Below, piece by piece: positions 1 through 7,832 of a stretch of 50,882 nt of DNA (its first letter is position 1; each line of letters opens with the position of its first letter). The DNA is taken from contig JALWQH010000035.1 of NCBI GenBank assembly GCA_027083135.1, positions 1-50,882 on the forward strand. Reading direction: 5' to 3'. The translations under genes and the position numbers were made by a program. Below the pieces are notes generated by a model. It searched no databases and was not told the DNA's origin. It saw only the letters and a list, made by a program, of their open reading frames with translations. The DNA is from Desulfurococcales archaeon. GTDB taxonomy: Archaea > Thermoproteota > Thermoprotei_A > Sulfolobales > WAQK01.

Positions 1-294
1 GCATCCAAGATAAAATACAAGGTGGCGAAAGACTTCGGCGACGACCTGACCCACAATATCCACGACATCGTAAAAGCAGTCCTCGACCTACGCCTACTAG
101 ACTACACTGATACAGGGAAAGTCATAGAGTATGCAAAACCCATAGAGGATAGAATTATGGAAGCAAACCTGAAAGCCATAATCACCCACGGCTGGAAAAT
201 ATGGGAGAGGAACTACCACTACACACTCGTAAGGAGAAAATACAGCCTAAGGGATATTGTCAAGCGGGTGAGACACCATCTAACCCGTTATTAA
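1..294 (+). CDS. C-terminal part of an unknown protein (5' end outside window)
   Basis: The frame is open from the first base and ends with TAA at 292-294, so this is probably the tail of a longer gene; a GTG at 22 would otherwise give 90 residues. The visible part is charged and mostly helical, with many Lys, Arg, Asp and aromatic residues and a basic tail ending HHLTRY. No catalytic motif, membrane segment or signal peptide is visible. I do not recognise the family. It lies outside the leader-distal end of CRISPR array 1, where mobile or decaying genes are common, but nothing here proves transfer. Confidence 0.5.
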   Translation, partial: ASKIKYKVAKDFGDDLTHNIHDIVKAVLDLRLLDYTDTGKVIEYAKPIEDRIMEANLKAIITHGWKIWERNYHYTLVRRKYSLRDIVKRVRHHLTRY

Positions 295-321
295 AGAACA
301 AGCCCTGAGGAATGCGGCGCC

Positions 322-524
322 ATGCCAGAGGATAACACCATACTGGAGGAGGTTGGGGGGAGCGTAGGAGGAACCTTGAGGACATTATAGGACATGCTAG
401 GTGGGAGGCCGAGATGGTTAGGAAGCTGGGGGCGAAGTGGTTCGAGATAAGGGACAGGTGGCTCATAGAGGCCTACGAGGCTGACAGGAGAATGTGGCAG
501 AACCCGAGGATAAGGAAGCCCTAA
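322..524 (+). pseudogene. small frameshifted gene, unknown product
   Basis: An ATG at 322 opens a frame reading MPEDNTILEEVG that stops at 388-390. A second frame, open from 336 to the TAA at 522-524, carries convincing protein sequence (motifs such as LEDIIGHARWE and KWFEIRDRWLIEAYEAD). The two frames meet at a run of six G (355-360), so a one- or two-base slip there would restore a single helical protein of about 66 residues. The alternative is a short intact gene from ATG 414 (36 residues). The product is not recognised. Either a decayed gene or a sequencing slip in the G run is possible. Confidence 0.35.
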
Positions 525-809
525 TAAAACAATACTGGCCAGAGATAAACGCTTAAAGGCTTAAGCCAGACTTCTCAGGAGTACACGATATGCGTGTCTA
601 CTCATCCCACCAGCATCCCTGCACATATGGGGAGGTCTAAGCCTAGTGTAGATATGAAGGCTACGAGCCCCCGATGCCTGAAGCACTACTGGGAACCGGT
701 GGAATGCCCAGCATCCCCCTCACCCTCTTCTCCCTTGCCACATGCTTGGAGAAGGCTCTGCCAGCCATATATACTATTAGCTGGTATGATGTCTGCCAGC
801 ATCTTTACT
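525..809. other. intergenic, no gene seen
   Basis: I see no supported gene between the broken gene and the first repeat of array 1. Open frames here lack ribosome sites and recognisable sequence. The stretch holds a short inverted repeat (GCTTAA-AGGC-TTAAGC, about 553-568). There is no degenerate repeat copy just outside the leader-distal end of the array. Confidence 0.4.
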
Positions 810-2226
810 CTTTCAATTCCATTTAATGGATTCGGAGCGTGAGACGAGGCTGGCTGTGCTGGTTAAGCAGAGCTTTCAATTCCATTTAATGGATTCCGTT
901 TAACTAGATAACTGGGATGCCATACATGGGGAAGAGCTTTCAATTCCATTTAATGGATTCCAGCATACATGGAGGTTATGAAGCAGATGGCCCAGATGAT
1001 CTTTCAATTCCATTTAATGGATTCGGAACTACAGGCTTGCAGAGGAACTAGCCTCAGAGATAACTTTCAATTCCATTTAATGGATTCAAAATTGAGGAAG
1101 TAATTGATGAGGATGTTAGAATTGATACTTTCAATTCCATTTAATGGATTCATGAAACATTCGAATTCTTCGACCCCATAAACCACAACTTTCAATTCCA
1201 TTTAATGGATTCTCCAATGGAAAAAAGCAGCGGCCGCACAGGATAAGATGACTTTCAATTCCATTTAATGGATTCTTCAACATTGTTAACGGGTTTGCAG
1301 AGCTAAGCAGGCGCTTTCAATTCCATTTAATGGATTCAGCATTAGCTGCTAACGGCGTACCTGTCTCAACGGCATCTTTCAATTCCATTTAATGGATTCG
1401 AAGATAAGAATATAGTGTAGTACCATCATAATACTGTGCTTTCAATTCCATTTAATGGATTCGGTTCGGTGAGGAGGAGTGGGGTTCGCCTGGATTTGTT
1501 ATCTTTCAATTCCATTTAATGGATTCACTGGTTAGATGATTATGAGCTTGGTAAGCTGAAGGTTGACTTTCAATTCCATTTAATGGATTCGAACGTGAGG
1601 TTGTTAAGAAGTTGAGGAGGGAGTATAGGAACTTTCAATTCCATTTAATGGATTCCGGGCTACCCCCAGTTCGATGCAGGCCGATTCAATTCACCTTTCA
1701 ATTCCATTTAATGGATTCCTACATTAATGGTAGGCTGATGGGCGTAGCGGATGGATATTTCTTTCAATTCCATTTAATGGATTCTTCTAAGCTTAACGGG
1801 ATACTCATAGCTCTTCATCACATCTTTCAATTCCATTTAATGGATTCATCAAGTATAAGCGGGAGGTAAGAATAGAGAGGCTGGACTTTCAATTCCATTT
1901 AATGGATTCGAGGTAGGGTATCATGAACATTGAGGGAAGCTTATAGACTTTCAATTCCATTTAATGGATTCAAACACTTTTCTAACCACATTTATCACTA
2001 TGTCTCTCCGTAGCTTTCAATTCCATTTAATGGATTCTCGAGCATGCCTTCAGGTCCTGCAGGCTTCTCAATTGCCTTTCAATTCCATTTAATGGATTCC
2101 GTGCGTGCTGGCACCTATAACCAGGCTTGACACGGTTCTTTCAATTCCATTTAATGGATTCGGCCCTGCGGCAGTAATTGGTGCAGGTGCAGGGGCAATT
2201 GCCTTTCAATTCCATTTAATGGATTC
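810..2226 (-). CRISPR. CRISPR array 1, 23 repeats, transcribed leftward
   Basis: I count 23 copies of a 24-bp repeat, identical by eye, at 810, 873, 937, 1001, 1064, 1128, 1189, 1252, 1314, 1376, 1439, 1503, 1567, 1632, 1695, 1761, 1824, 1886, 1948, 2014, 2076, 2138 and 2203. They flank 22 unique spacers of 37-42 bp. Read on the minus strand the repeat begins GAATCCATTAAATGG and ends ATTGAAAG. That end is the usual 8-nt 5' handle of crRNAs in this repeat class, which sets the direction of transcription and places the leader at the right-hand end. The repeat contains a near-palindrome, TCCATTAAATGGA. Spacer origins cannot be judged without a search. Confidence 0.98.
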
Positions 2227-2340
2227 TGCACGTGGGATTAGGTTCATTGTTCTAAAGCATTTTGCCGATATATTTATGTTTTCCCTAGTGGCAGGGGGAC
2301 TTAATGGAAGTGCTTTTCCTTAGCTATTTAAGTCTTTTCT
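2227..2340 (-). promoter_or_regulatory. leader and promoter of CRISPR array 1
   Basis: On the minus strand the bases abutting the first repeat are AATCCCACGTGCA (2227-2239), identical to those abutting array 2. Further upstream, AACATAAATATATC (2267-2280) is a good TATA box that would start transcription near 2247, about 20 nt before the repeat. A second TATA-like element, CTTAAATAG, lies at about 2324-2332. The strand stays A/C-rich up to about 2600, so the functional leader may extend into the csa1 promoter region. Confidence 0.8.
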
Positions 2341-2613
2341 TTGGGTATCTGGTTGTTTCCTTTGGAGTTAAAGGGGGATCCCGAGGTTTTGCATGGTGGG
2401 TTGTTTTTACCCTGATGTTTTCCGTGTTTGTTAGGGTGTCTGTGGGATGGATTTGTTTTATATTTCCCTGTTTTACATGGGTTTTCCTCTGTTCTCCTCC
2501 TTGTTTCGGTGGGGAGGATGAGGGATGTTTCCTGGATGTGTTTAGGGTTTTCATGCTTCTTGCATTTTGTTTTCCTTTGGTCTGCGGGGATTTTTCTGTT
2601 GGTTATGATGGTT

Positions 2614-3522
2614 ATGGGCTTGTATTTTCTCGATGATCTATTGTCTTGGGTGGTCTGTGTGATTGGTAGGGTTGACGTGCTTAGGGGGTTGAGGAGGCTT
2701 CACTGGTTTAGGGATAGGGATCCCGTGGAGGAGGAGTTGAGGGGCTGGGAGTGGGATAGGCCTCCGGTGAGGCCTAGGGCTTATCTAGGCCTTGGTGTCA
2801 GTGAGGTTGCCTATAGGTACTGCTCCACTCTAAGGAATGTGTGGCTTAGGAGGAATAGGAGGGTTCAGGGGAGTGCTAAGGGCCCCGTGCTGCTGGGAGC
2901 ACTGCTTCACGGGGTCTTCCATGCTGCGGCGGAGGATGCTAGGAGAATGCTTGTGCTCGGTAGAAGTGGGTGGGAGGCCTATGAGGCCTTAGCCTCTAGG
3001 GCTAGGCGGCGTGTCAGGGGTCTGGGGTGCCGTGAGGAGTGGTGTGTGAGGCTATATAAGCACCTCGTGCTGGGCTGGTGTGCTGAGGCTTCTAGAGCTG
3101 AGGCTCTCATGGGGGGTGGAGGGGTTTCCTGGCTGCCCTGGCTGACCGAGTATAGGGTGGATGGCTCTGTGCTAGGATTGTCAAGCCAGCTTAGAGTCGA
3201 TGCTCTGGGGGAGGCAGGCGTGGTGGTTGAGCTGAAGTATGGTAGGCCTGGGGATAGGCATAGGGTGGGGCTGGCTGGATATGCCTTAGCGCTTGAAGCC
3301 TCACTTGAAGCCCCTGTGGATTATGGGCTGCTCATATATGTTGACAGGCTTATGGATCCCACGCCTAGAATAAAGCTGGAGCCCGTCTATATTTCAGGCA
3401 GCCTGCGCAGGGAGTTTCTAGTGGCTAGGGATGAGGCTATAGACGTGGTTCTAGGTCCCGAGCCCCCGAAGCCTTCAAGCTGCCCTGAACACTGCCCCTT
3501 CAGGGAGGTGTGTGGGCTGTGA
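2614..3522 (+). CDS. csa1: CRISPR-associated protein Csa1 (Cas4-like)
   Basis: This is the first gene of the adaptation operon. Csa1 is a Cas4-related protein of type I-A loci, thought to act with Cas1, Cas2 and Cas4 in spacer acquisition. A RecB-nuclease-like core is visible (RVDALGEAG followed by VVELKYGRPG), and a C-terminal cysteine cluster (CPEHCPFREVCGL) could hold an Fe-S cluster with the upstream Cys in AYRYC. The frame is open from 2428, but that N-terminal extension is hydrophobic junk read from the T/G-rich leader strand. I place the start at ATG 2614 or TTG 2620, giving about 300 residues as is usual. The stop overlaps the cas1 start. A possible TATA box is at 2456-2466. Confidence 0.85.
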   Translation: MGLYFLDDLLSWVVCVIGRVDVLRGLRRLHWFRDRDPVEEELRGWEWDRPPVRPRAYLGLGVSEVAYRYCSTLRNVWLRRNRRVQGSAKGPVLLGALLHGVFHAAAEDARRMLVLGRSGWEAYEALASRARRRVRGLGCREEWCVRLYKHLVLGWCAEASRAEALMGGGGVSWLPWLTEYRVDGSVLGLSSQLRVDALGEAGVVVELKYGRPGDRHRVGLAGYALALEASLEAPVDYGLLIYVDRLMDPTPRIKLEPVYISGSLRREFLVARDEAIDVVLGPEPPKPSSCPEHCPFREVCGL

Positions 3523-4499
3523 GGAGCCTTATAGTATCGGACTATGGGGTTAAGCTGAGGGTAAGCGGCCAGATGATAGTGGTGGAGCATAATGGTGGGA
3601 AAATGAAGGTGCCTGTATCCGAGGTGGATCAACTGGTAGTGGCGACGGGAGCCGTCTCCCTGACCAGCAGCCTGGTAAGACTGTTGGCGAGGCATGGGGT
3701 TGAACTCGTCTTCCTCTCAGGCAGAGGCGAACCGCTGGCCATGATGTATACACCCCACTATACTAGGACTCCTCACACTAGGAGGGAGCAGTATAGGGCT
3801 ATGCTTGACGGGAGGTCGGGGCAGATTTCAGCAGAGATTACTTGGTGCAAGATGTGGAACCAGGCTGTGCATCTTGAGAGAAGGGCTGTAGAGAACCATG
3901 AGCCGAGGCTGAGAGCCGCGGCAGAGGCTATAAGGGCCAGGATGCAGAAGCTATCCCAAGCATCATCCCTGGGTTCAAAGGGGATCATGAGGGTGGAGGC
4001 CGAGGCAGCAAGGATCTACTGGTCCTCACTAGCCCTACTAGTACCCGGGGAAATAGGGTTTGAGGGGCGGAACCCCGAGTCACCAGACCCTATAAACACC
4101 ATGCTGAACTACAGCTACGCTATACTATACTCAGCCTCATGGAGGGAGCTGCTGCTGGCGGGCTTAGACCCGTATGCAGGCTTCCTCCACACTGATAGGA
4201 GCGGTAGGCCTGTATTGGTCTACGATTACTCAGAGATGTTTAAGCCAGGCGTGGTGGACACCGTGGTTATTGGGGCTGTGCTTAGGGGATGGTTGCCTGA
4301 AATGAGGGGAGGGATGCTGGTTAAGGAGAGTAGGGCTAGGCTGGCTGAAATGATCGCTAAGAGGATGAAGGCTAAGGCTAGAAGCATAATGGATAGGGAG
4401 CCCATGGCTTACGGCGACGCTATGAGGCGCTACGCCTACCGTCTCGCAAAATCCCTGAGGAACCATGCAGTCTATAAGGGGTTCGCGGAGAGGAGGTGA
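3519..4499 (+). CDS. cas1: CRISPR-associated endonuclease Cas1
   Basis: Cas1 is the metal-dependent integrase that inserts new spacers as a complex with Cas2. The N-terminal beta domain (MRSLIVSDYGVKLRV) is followed by the helical catalytic domain. The expected metal ligands are visible: Glu in MRVEAEAARIYW (about residue 160), His in GFLHTDRSG, and Asp/Glu in LVYDYSEMFKP. I chose GTG 3519 because GGAGGTG (3504-3510) lies 8 nt upstream and the start overlaps the csa1 stop; GTG 3510 is in frame but sits on the ribosome site. The length of 326 residues is normal. Confidence 0.97.
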   Translation: MRSLIVSDYGVKLRVSGQMIVVEHNGGKMKVPVSEVDQLVVATGAVSLTSSLVRLLARHGVELVFLSGRGEPLAMMYTPHYTRTPHTRREQYRAMLDGRSGQISAEITWCKMWNQAVHLERRAVENHEPRLRAAAEAIRARMQKLSQASSLGSKGIMRVEAEAARIYWSSLALLVPGEIGFEGRNPESPDPINTMLNYSYAILYSASWRELLLAGLDPYAGFLHTDRSGRPVLVYDYSEMFKPGVVDTVVIGAVLRGWLPEMRGGMLVKESRARLAEMIAKRMKAKARSIMDREPMAYGDAMRRYAYRLAKSLRNHAVYKGFAERR

Positions 4500-4506
4500 G
4501 GAAGCC

Positions 4507-4797
4507 GTGGTAAGAGTGCTGGTAATATATGATGTAAGCGATAATGCTAAGCGTAGCAGGCTCTCCAAGACCCTTGAGTCAATGGGACTTTCAAGGATAC
4601 AGAGAAGCGCCTTTGCAGGCGAGATACCTGCAGCCAGGATCAAGGATGTGGAGAGGGCTGCGTCCAGGATCATTGATCGTGGAAGCGATGTAGTCCACAT
4701 AATCCCCCTGGCTGAGAGGGACTGGGCTGCACGTAGGGTTCTAGGCACTCCTGTGTGGGGTGACCAGCTTGCCAGAGGCCTCCTGGTCATCGCGTGA
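4507..4797 (+). CDS. cas2: CRISPR-associated protein Cas2
   Basis: This small ferredoxin-fold partner of Cas1 scaffolds the integration complex. The first strand and conserved Asp are seen in VLVIYDVSDNAKR, and the protein is 96 residues, the usual size. I place the start at GTG 4507, preceded by GGAGGTGA (about 4491-4498) with 8 nt spacing. A longer frame from 4465 would add an unrelated basic extension. It lies 7 bp after cas1, and its 3' end overlaps the start of cas4, so translation of the adaptation genes is likely coupled. Confidence 0.93.
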   Translation: MVRVLVIYDVSDNAKRSRLSKTLESMGLSRIQRSAFAGEIPAARIKDVERAASRIIDRGSDVVHIIPLAERDWAARRVLGTPVWGDQLARGLLVIA

Positions 4798-5347
4798 ACT
4801 TCTATCAGCCTCAATGGCCAAGCAGTATGCCTACTGCCCCGTGATCCCCTGGATCATGGCTGCCATGGGGTTCTCGGAGCCCCCTACACCCAGCATGGAG
4901 TCAGGCCGCCTCAATGCCTTTCAGAAGGAAGAGATTGCTGCTGAGCTCAGGCTGCCTAAGCCCTGGAGAATAGAGTATGAGGTCGTTAGCTCTAGGCTGG
5001 GGCTTCGTGGAAGGGTTGACATAGTTGCTGGCGGAGGACCCTACATTGTGGTGGAGGTTAAACGGTATGCTAGGCGTGTTAAGAGGCTCGGGCATTTTAA
5101 GGCGCAGCTGATGGTCTACGCTCTCCTAGTAAGCGATGTTTTGGGGCCTGTAAGGGAGGCGATACTGGTGGTTGGGAGGAAGCCTCTAGTCTACACTGTT
5201 ACGGGCGGGGATCTCCGCAGGGCTGCACGTATGGTTGAGGAGACTAGAAGGGTGTTGGTGTCGGAGGAGCCTCCGCGCACTACTGCTAGGCCTGAGATGT
5301 GCGAGTACTGCTGGTATAGGAGGCTGTGTCCTTGGAGAAGCCTGTGA
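4760..5347 (+). CDS. cas4: CRISPR-associated exonuclease Cas4
   Basis: Cas4 is a RecB-family Fe-S nuclease that trims and selects prespacers before integration. The N-terminal Cys lies in KQYAYCPVIPW, the nuclease motifs in GLRGRVDIVAGG and YIVVEVKRYARR, and the C-terminal Cys ligands in MCEYCWYRRLCPW. Together these give the four cysteines for a 4Fe-4S cluster. The start GTG 4760 lies inside cas2 and keeps the LLSASMAKQYAYC region that family members carry; ATG 4814 is possible but shortens it. It is the last adaptation gene and ends 8 bp from the convergent csa3 gene. Confidence 0.93.
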   Translation: MTSLPEASWSSRELLSASMAKQYAYCPVIPWIMAAMGFSEPPTPSMESGRLNAFQKEEIAAELRLPKPWRIEYEVVSSRLGLRGRVDIVAGGGPYIVVEVKRYARRVKRLGHFKAQLMVYALLVSDVLGPVREAILVVGRKPLVYTVTGGDLRRAARMVEETRRVLVSEEPPRTTARPEMCEYCWYRRLCPWRSL

Positions 5348-5355
5348 TCATTATT

Positions 5356-5997
5356 CTAGGCTTTCCTAGGGGTGAAGAGTCTCCCCCAGCTTGTCACATA
5401 TAGGCCTCCTCCCCTCCCCTTCTGGCTGACGAGTCCTAGGCGCTTAAGCTCGGATAAGTTGTTCTGAACAGTCTTCTGTGTTAATCCCAGCTCGCCGGCT
5501 ATTTCAATAGGCCTTATACCTGGATTATCCTTGATTACTGCAAGTATCCGTCTCTTAGCCTCGCTGACGCCTTCCCTCAGCACCCTTAGTATTTTGAGGG
5601 GTATTCTATCCTCGCCTCCCTCTCCCCCCTCGATCTGTATCCATGCCTCCCCCTCAGCGCTGCTTGCCAGTAATCCTAGGAGAACGGCTATTACGACGCA
5701 TCTAGCCCCTCCAGTGAGGTCGGCTATTATTCTCCCCTCCAGGGACTCTATCCTGGATTTAACGGTTGCTGAGGCTTCAGCCATGTTCATGCAGTCTAGT
5801 TCTATTAACCCCCTAGCCTCCACTCCCAGCCTTGAGGCGAAGGCTCTGAGATTCTCCCAGGCGTTAAGTGTGGCGCCTGCCGCGGGTTTCAATGTGAATC
5901 CGAGCATGAGATCCCTGTTCGACGCGTGGTGCTCCATGAGCCTCCTAATAGCGAAGTTCTCATGGTATCCTAGGGTGAAGGCGAATAGCCTTGGCAA
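5356..5997 (-). CDS. csa3: Csa3 regulator (CARF plus winged helix), adaptation side
   Basis: This is a dimeric transcription factor with an N-terminal CARF domain (LFAFTLGYHENFAIRRL; ligand-loop motif DLTGGAR) and a C-terminal MarR/ArsR-like winged helix (about residues 145-210, GELGLTQKTVQNNLSELKR). CARF domains bind cyclic oligoadenylate-type signals. In Sulfolobus, Csa3a next to the adaptation genes activates spacer acquisition; the same role is inferred from position here. The start is TTG 5997 behind GAGGAGG. Its own TATA box lies in the short gap after cas6, so it can be expressed apart from the interference operon. Confidence 0.88.
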   Translation of the reverse strand: MPRLFAFTLGYHENFAIRRLMEHHASNRDLMLGFTLKPAAGATLNAWENLRAFASRLGVEARGLIELDCMNMAEASATVKSRIESLEGRIIADLTGGARCVVIAVLLGLLASSAEGEAWIQIEGGEGGEDRIPLKILRVLREGVSEAKRRILAVIKDNPGIRPIEIAGELGLTQKTVQNNLSELKRLGLVSQKGRGGGLYVTSWGRLFTPRKA

Positions 5998-6030
5998 GAG
6001 GCCTCCTCACACTAGAATTAGGATCTTCAT

Positions 6031-6040
6031 AATATATTTA
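6031..6040 (-). promoter_or_regulatory. TATA box for csa3
   Basis: TAAATATATT on the minus strand is placed to start transcription near 6005, just ahead of the GGAGG site and TTG start of csa3. It lies in the 45-bp gap after cas6. Confidence 0.55.
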
Positions 6041-6042
6041 TG

Positions 6043-6948
6043 CTAGCCTACCCTCCTGACGCTGACCTGCCCCATCCCTATCCCCCTGGATTTACCTATA
6101 CCCAGATACTTGGCCAGGGCTAGCAGCCTTGAGAGGACATCCATGGGCTTGCGGTGTAGAACCCTGTAATGTATCCATCCAACAGTACCCCTGATCTCCC
6201 TGAACCTCCCATTCCTCTTATCATACAATACTGTCACGGGTTTAAGCCTATAGTTAACCTCAGCCAACACTATGTCGGCTACACGGCCCACCTTGTAGGG
6301 AGCCCATAATCCATCCGAGCCCGGCTTAGGTAACGCTAGCTCGGGAGGCGCATTAGAGTTCCAGAGCTTAGTGAGATAGGCGAATATGAAGCCTGCTGAA
6401 GGAAGAAGCTTATACATGCCTCTAACCCTCCTCCTACCACTGAATACTGGGGGCATCATGATTTTAGTCGACAATATGAGGGGAGTCTCAAACCTCAATA
6501 CAAAGCTGCTCCCTACATCTAGCCTCAGCCCCTCAAGGCTCCTAACATCCACCTCAAGAGGTTCGACCAGGAACTCGCCGTAAGGAGACCTAATCCTTAC
6601 AGTGTCAAGAGGCATAACCGATGAAAGCAGGCTGCCGGAAACTATGAAGGAGACATTAGCAGCACACTGCTCGCCCCCCCTAAGCACCAGGGGAGGCCCA
6701 TCAAGCCTAGACTTATAGATAGGCCTACCCTCACAGTATAGCGGCGAAATACTGAATCCCTTAAACCCCCTCCTCTCCCGGTAAAGCAAACCCACCGTGC
6801 GGGGGGCATAACGCTCCACATAAAACTTCACAATCTTAGAAGTATAAGGAGGAGCAATCACGTCTCTCAGCGGGGTGAATAGAAGTTTTAGCCTAGATAC
6901 ATAGACCTGAGACCTAGAGGATTTACTAGTATTATTGTCCTTTAGCAA
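6043..6948 (-). CDS. cas6: Cas6 pre-crRNA endoribonuclease
   Basis: Cas6 cuts each repeat to leave the 8-nt handle. The C-terminal glycine-rich loop that defines the family is clear (KSRGIGMGQVSVRR, about residues 285-299), as is the preceding LLALAKYLGIG helix. The length of 301 residues is normal. The start is TTG 6948, overlapping the cas3'' stop. The N-terminal half has no histidine at all (the only His residues are in WIHYRVLHRK), so the classical general acid of Cas6 is missing, as reported for some Sulfolobus Cas6 proteins. It is the last gene of the interference operon. Confidence 0.88.
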   Translation of the reverse strand: MLKDNNTSKSSRSQVYVSRLKLLFTPLRDVIAPPYTSKIVKFYVERYAPRTVGLLYRERRGFKGFSISPLYCEGRPIYKSRLDGPPLVLRGGEQCAANVSFIVSGSLLSSVMPLDTVRIRSPYGEFLVEPLEVDVRSLEGLRLDVGSSFVLRFETPLILSTKIMMPPVFSGRRRVRGMYKLLPSAGFIFAYLTKLWNSNAPPELALPKPGSDGLWAPYKVGRVADIVLAEVNYRLKPVTVLYDKRNGRFREIRGTVGWIHYRVLHRKPMDVLSRLLALAKYLGIGKSRGIGMGQVSVRRVG

Positions 6949-7832
6949 GATTCATCACTTATTTCAAGTTCAGATGACATTCTCCTATAGAATAATGATT
7001 TTCCAGGCCTATTATCATATAGATTTGCTGCTAATGTGTCGGCAGCCGAGATTACTCCGGTGATGGCGTAGGATGATGCTCTTAGTAGGTAAAGCATTCT
7101 ACGGGCAGGAGGATTGGGGTCGAAGAGAGCCTTATAAATAGCTCCATCCTCTATGATGCGATGCATCCTGCTAAGGATTGAAGCAATGCTCCAAGAAATT
7201 GAACCCATCCTCCTAGCCGTATATGTAGTTATCTCTAGCACATCTTTTACTAGAATGGAAGCATCATCTCCAAGTACCTGTCTTATAAGGCTCCTAGTAC
7301 TATTATAGGCCTGAAGTGGAGAATCTTCTTCCACAAGCCTGCCACATCTGATTCCACACCATTTCTCCCTGCACCCTGCATATAATGCTTCTAATCCTCT
7401 TCCACCCATGGCATGGTGGTGGCTTAGTACACCATAAGTTGTAAGCGCGAAGAGAGCCTCTGCAGGCTCCTCACCCAAATCGCTGGAAATGCTGCATTCA
7501 TGGTTTAGACACCAGTAATAACCGCTAAGCACATAGTATGCAGAGATTATTTCATGGCCTGCAAACCCTGTTTTACCTCGTCTCACACAGGCTTCGGAGA
7601 AATAGATGCATCCTTTACCTAGATCATGGAGAAGTGCTGCGGCCGAGGAGGCTGCTGGAACAATATATTCAGGCCATTTCCCGTAAACTTTTATTCTCAT
7701 GCCTAGTGTTAGAAGCGGTTCTACAAGCCTCTTATAATGCAGCATAGCTTTAAGCGTGTTCGCTAAATGTATCCAGAGAGGAAGCCTATACCCTTCACGA
7801 CAATAGGCGTATGCATGAATATTCCTAGTCAA
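6942..7832 (-). CDS. cas3'': Cas3'' HD nuclease
   Basis: This stand-alone HD nuclease degrades target DNA with the Cas3' helicase during type I-A interference. Metal-binding motifs visible are LLHDLGKG (the HD pair near residue 70), a following GHEIISA histidine, and VLSHHHAMGG further on. The frame is open from GTG 7850, but I favour TTG 7832, which has GGGAGGG about 8 nt upstream and overlaps the cas3' stop. The C-terminus is helical with no other domain. Separate helicase and nuclease genes are the norm in type I-A. Confidence 0.9.
   Translation of the reverse strand: MTRNIHAYAYCREGYRLPLWIHLANTLKAMLHYKRLVEPLLTLGMRIKVYGKWPEYIVPAASSAAALLHDLGKGCIYFSEACVRRGKTGFAGHEIISAYYVLSGYYWCLNHECSISSDLGEEPAEALFALTTYGVLSHHHAMGGRGLEALYAGCREKWCGIRCGRLVEEDSPLQAYNSTRSLIRQVLGDDASILVKDVLEITTYTARRMGSISWSIASILSRMHRIIEDGAIYKALFDPNPPARRMLYLLRASSYAITGVISAADTLAANLYDNRPGKSLFYRRMSSELEISDESC

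Noticed and set aside
1612-1869. Long open frame inside array 1 reading repeated FQFHLMDS
   Set aside because: It is the repeat translated in one frame; the same motif recurs in open frames over both arrays. No coding sequence.
2428-2613. N-terminal extension of Csa1 rich in hydrophobic residues
   Set aside because: Read from the T/G-biased leader strand, and the Csa1 family starts near MGLYFLDDLL. Treated as noncoding.
5998-6026. Tiny in-frame ATG frame (MKILILV then stop) upstream of csa3
   Set aside because: It looks like a CARF first strand, but TGA ends it and the next strand (LFAFTLGY) is complete in itself. The seven-codon frame is probably chance.
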